In this document: in pieces, positions 8,154 to 10,127 of the stretch
Layout: every line of letters starts with the position of its first letter
Numbering within the stretch: the first letter of the stretch is position 1
Assembly (NCBI GenBank): GCA_016743925.1
Contig: JADGFH010000159.1
Span: 1-10,127 of the forward strand
DNA from: Labilibaculum sp.
GTDB taxonomy: Bacteria > Bacteroidota > Bacteroidia > Bacteroidales > Marinifilaceae
Direction: 5' to 3'
Length of the DNA: 10,127 bases
Program-made: the position numbers and the translations under genes
The notes under the pieces: generated by a model
Seen by the model: only the letters and a program-made list of their open reading frames with translations
Told to the model about the DNA's origin: nothing
The model's database searches: none

Positions 8154-8924
8154 ATGATTAGAATAGCTATTGTTGAGGATGAGCGGTTGGCCGCAAGGGA
8201 GTTGGAGAAATTACTGCATGTGCTACGTCCTAATAAAATTATTATTGAAGCACATTTAGAGAATGTTGAACAGGCCGTTCAGTATTTGTCTGGGCATAAG
8301 CCTGATTTGATATTTATGGATATTCATTTGGGTGATGGCAACAGTTTTGAGATTTTTGATCGATTGGAAATTGTAACCCCCGTAATTTTTACAACTGCAT
8401 ACGATCAATATGCCATTAAGGCCTTTAAGCAATGTAGTGTTGATTATCTTCTGAAACCGATGGATTCTGAAGATGTAGAAATCGCTTTAATGAAGTTCGA
8501 GAAGCTCTTCTATGAGAAGGAATCGCCCGATTTTAATGCTCTTCATAAATCCTTAAATAGCATAATGAATGTTGATGAATATCAGGAACGATTCTTAGTG
8601 AGTAGAGGAGATCGACTGAGTTCAATAGAAGTAGATAAAGTGGCCTATTTTATGGCCGATGGCAAAGCACTTTATTTGTTTGGATTTAATGGGGATCGTT
8701 ATCTTTTTGATGGAACTCTCTCTTCTTTGGAGAACAAATTGAATCCTAAAACATTTTTCCGTATCAACCGTAAATTTATGGTAAGTTATCAAGCCATTGT
8801 CGAAATGCACTACTATTCGAAAACAAGAATAAAACTTAACCTACAACCCTACCATCCTGAGTGTATTGATGCTATTGTGAGTCAGGATAGATGTGCAGAA
8901 TTTAAGAAGTGGTTAAACAAATAA
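8154..8924 (+). CDS. LytTR-family response regulator (receiver plus LytTR DNA-binding domain)
   Basis: This is a complete 256-residue regulator. The receiver domain (1-120) shows the acidic pocket E8-D9, phosphoacceptor D56 in IFMDIHLG, a Thr pair T80-T81 in VIFTTAYD at the switch position, and K101-P102. A linker (about 120-148) leads to a LytTR DNA-binding domain (about 150-252) with the typical LSSIEVDKVAYFMADGKA and FFRINRKFMVS segments. Proteins of this type are phosphorylated by LytS-family kinases and bind paired direct repeats to activate nearby promoters. No kinase gene adjoins it. The LytS-type kinase at the left end of the window is a plausible partner and the repeat at 275-306 a plausible target, both inferred. 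The ATG at 8154 is supported by the receiver domain starting at once (MIRIAIVEDE). A preceding in-line ATG a few bases upstream is closed by a stop after one codon. It lies so close to the susD terminator that its promoter may overlap that hairpin. Confidence 0.95.
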   Translation: MIRIAIVEDERLAARELEKLLHVLRPNKIIIEAHLENVEQAVQYLSGHKPDLIFMDIHLGDGNSFEIFDRLEIVTPVIFTTAYDQYAIKAFKQCSVDYLLKPMDSEDVEIALMKFEKLFYEKESPDFNALHKSLNSIMNVDEYQERFLVSRGDRLSSIEVDKVAYFMADGKALYLFGFNGDRYLFDGTLSSLENKLNPKTFFRINRKFMVSYQAIVEMHYYSKTRIKLNLQPYHPECIDAIVSQDRCAEFKKWLNK

Positions 8925-9101
8925 TTACGCTTACCTAAGTATTTCATCAGTATTAGTTTTATCTATTTCGAAGCATTCAGAACTTCTGCAATTATCAGCA
9001 AGTATTTAGTATCAAATAAAAACTTGAAGTAAAAACAGATATGTACATTCCATAACATAAACTATTTCGCTGACTTACTTATTGGGAATTAGATATCGCA
9101 T

Positions 9102-9150
9102 AAGCAAGAGAGCTTACTTTCTAAAAAGTAAGCTCTCTTGTTTTAATTTA
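9102..9150 (+). terminator. Long perfect hairpin between convergent genes, likely shared terminator
   Basis: CAAGAGAGCTTACTTT (9105-9120) is matched perfectly by AAAGTAAGCTCTCTTG (9125-9140) around the loop CTAA. A G-U and two A-T pairs lengthen the stem outward. The plus strand continues with TTTTAATTTATTTTT, a good terminator tail; the minus-strand side continues CTTATGCG, which is a poor one. The outer pairs touch the stop codon of the minus-strand nitroreductase gene. It probably ends plus-strand transcripts from the regulator gene and may stop the convergent transcript less well. The 180 bases between the regulator stop and the hairpin (8925-9104) hold no gene that I can support. Confidence 0.78.
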
Positions 9151-9970
9151 TTTTTATTCGATTGATTTTTAATCCATCAGATTGAATGCTTCTTGTGTAC
9201 TTTACATCTGGTTTTCCAAATAGTAAAACATATCCTATCGTATGCGATTTGGGAATGCCAATCAAAGTTCTAAGGCTTGGATCAATGTCGTTAATTGCCC
9301 ATTTTACCAAACCATTCCAAAGTGTACCAATGCCATGCGTATTAGCCAATAATTCGAAATAGCTTAAGGTGATTAAACAATCTGCCTCAGGCGAAGAATC
9401 AACAGTAGGAGCAGAGGCAATTAACAAGTGTGGAGCATCTCTAAAGATGATATCCGTTTTATTAGATTCCCACACCTTTTGAAAAACAGACAGGTGTTCG
9501 TATTGCTTCTCAAGGGTTCCTTTTTCTTTAGCCCCCTTTATCGAATCATATACTTTTTTTCGGAATTTCTCTAGGTCCGATTTGTTATCGATTAAAGACA
9601 AAAGAACTGCATTGTCGTTGTGCCCTGTAGGAGCATAGGATGCAGTATCCATTAATTCTTGAATCAATTCCTGTTCAATATTTTCTTGCTTGTATTTTCG
9701 AACCGAACGCCTTGTTTTTATTAACCTGCTTACTGTTTTTGGTTTTGGAATTTCTCCTTTTACCAAAACACTATTTTCTGGATTTTTACCTAAAATAGAT
9801 AAAGCTCCGGTTGGGCAAATGGCCAAACAGTGCTGACATTTTAAGCAGTTTTTTTCTTTGCTAGGAAGAATGATTGGTTTTGGCTCCATTTTAATGATAC
9901 GAACCGGACAATCTTGAACACACAAAGCACATTCAATACATTTCTCTTCCTCTATTTTAAAATCTAACAT
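9143..9970 (-). CDS. Nitroreductase-family protein with N-terminal 2x[4Fe-4S] ferredoxin domain
   Basis: This is a 275-residue minus-strand protein counted from the ATG at 9970. Residues 1-60 are a bacterial ferredoxin domain with two CxxCxxCxxxCP motifs (C11, C14, C17, C21 and C42, C45, C48, C52), which should bind two [4Fe-4S] clusters. From about residue 82 a nitroreductase fold follows: the FMN phosphate-contacting TRRSVRKYK (about 86-94), ASYAPTGHNDN and the late GIGTLWNG and GYVLLFGKP segments. Such proteins are cytoplasmic FMN oxidoreductases, and the fused clusters suggest electrons arrive from ferredoxin-like donors; the substrate is unknown. The design is common in anaerobes. A TTG directly before the ATG (9971-9973) could also initiate, adding one Met; ATG is preferred. 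It faces the regulator gene across a hairpin terminator. The domain call is strong; the physiological role is not known. Confidence 0.92.
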   Translation of the reverse strand: MLDFKIEEEKCIECALCVQDCPVRIIKMEPKPIILPSKEKNCLKCQHCLAICPTGALSILGKNPENSVLVKGEIPKPKTVSRLIKTRRSVRKYKQENIEQELIQELMDTASYAPTGHNDNAVLLSLIDNKSDLEKFRKKVYDSIKGAKEKGTLEKQYEHLSVFQKVWESNKTDIIFRDAPHLLIASAPTVDSSPEADCLITLSYFELLANTHGIGTLWNGLVKWAINDIDPSLRTLIGIPKSHTIGYVLLFGKPDVKYTRSIQSDGLKINRIKIN

Positions 9971-10002
9971 CAATAATGTTTTCTGATTTGGAATTTAAAT
10001 TT

Positions 10003-10015
10003 GTTATCGAATAAC
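10003..10015. promoter_or_regulatory. Small dyad GTTAT-CGA-ATAAC upstream of the nitroreductase gene
   Basis: GTTAT (10003-10007) and ATAAC (10011-10015) form an inverted repeat around CGA, 33-45 bp upstream of the nitroreductase ATG on the minus strand. It could be an operator half-site pair. It is short and AT-rich, and no promoter matching the Bacteroidota consensus is evident beside it, so chance is a real possibility. Confidence 0.2.
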
Positions 10016-10070
10016 CGAATCTATTTGTGCATTGGAAATATGATTGTCATCATTAGAGTTCCACCTCGAA

Positions 10071-10127
10071 GAGCCGTATGATGGGAGACTATCATGTACG
10101 GTTCTGAGAGAGTTTTAGGGGTAAGAT
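10071..10127 (+). mobile_element. Group II intron 3' end: domain V and start of domain VI (apparently a remnant, cut by window edge)
   Basis: Positions 10071-10104 fold as a canonical 34-nt domain V. A 9-bp lower stem (GAGCCGTAT with GTACGGTTC) carries the catalytic AGC triad at 10072-10074; a 2-nt bulge AT follows on the 3' strand (10094-10095), then a 5-bp upper stem (GATGG/CTATC with one G-U) and a GAGA tetraloop of the GNRA class (10085-10088). After it, TGAGAGAGTTTTAGGGG looks like the 5' strand of domain VI, whose partner strand would lie beyond the window. Domain V is the ribozyme's active-site hairpin and sits near the 3' end of the intron, downstream of the reverse-transcriptase gene. 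Here only about 100 bp separate it from the start of the opposite-strand nitroreductase gene, and no reverse transcriptase is upstream, so it appears to be a 5'-truncated copy. Confidence 0.85.

Noticed and set aside
8963..9058. Minus-strand 31-codon open frame (starting MLWNVHICFYF) in the gap after the response regulator.
   Set aside because: It is very short, has no visible ribosome-binding site and no recognisable similarity, and lies in AT-rich non-coding sequence.
9971..9973. TTG as the start codon of the nitroreductase gene.
   Set aside because: The very next codon is ATG, which gives the same protein one residue shorter and is the more likely start.
10015..10056. Plus-strand 13-codon tail ending in DCHH and a stop just before domain V, resembling the Cys/His end of an intron maturase.
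   Set aside because: An in-frame stop lies at 10012-10014 and nothing else matches a reverse transcriptase. The resemblance is too short to support a gene or pseudogene.

Overview
The window reads as an AT-rich chromosomal stretch of a Bacteroidota bacterium. The signs are a SusC/SusD outer-membrane pair, LytTR-type two-component parts, a Bacteroidota-typical exported zinc metalloprotease with the DUF5118/DUF5117/DUF4953 layout, and genes without clear Shine-Dalgarno sequences. The SusC N-terminal domain and the ferredoxin-fused nitroreductase would suit an anaerobic or facultative member of the Bacteroidales/Marinilabiliales. That placement is inference, not something the sequence proves.

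Layout, left to right. (1) Bases 1-219 are the C-terminal tail of a LytS-type sensor histidine kinase, closed by an intrinsic terminator (243-271). (2) The gap to 454 holds a perfect 11-bp direct repeat with a 21-bp period (275-306), a good candidate operator for a LytTR regulator, then a weak promoter candidate. (3) 455-3151 encodes a secreted metzincin-like zinc metalloprotease, followed by a strong terminator hairpin. (4) 3247-6639 and 6678-8057 encode a SusC/RagA TonB-dependent outer-membrane transporter and its SusD/RagB surface lipoprotein, followed by another terminator. (5) 8154-8924 encodes a complete LytTR response regulator. (6) A 16-bp perfect hairpin separates it from a convergent minus-strand gene (9143-9970) for a nitroreductase with an N-terminal 2x[4Fe-4S] ferredoxin domain. 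(7) At the right edge, on the plus strand, is a textbook 34-nt group II intron domain V (10071-10104) and the start of domain VI, with no room upstream for an intron-encoded reverse transcriptase.

How the genes may work together (inference). No carbohydrate-active enzyme is present. The SusCD pair sits beside an exported protease, which suggests peptide capture and import like the RagAB oligopeptide importer rather than glycan uptake. The locus is bracketed by a LytS-type kinase on the left and a LytTR regulator on the right. Together with the 21-bp-period repeat before the protease gene, this suggests one signalling circuit controlling a protease-plus-importer module. The nitroreductase and the intron remnant look unrelated to that module.
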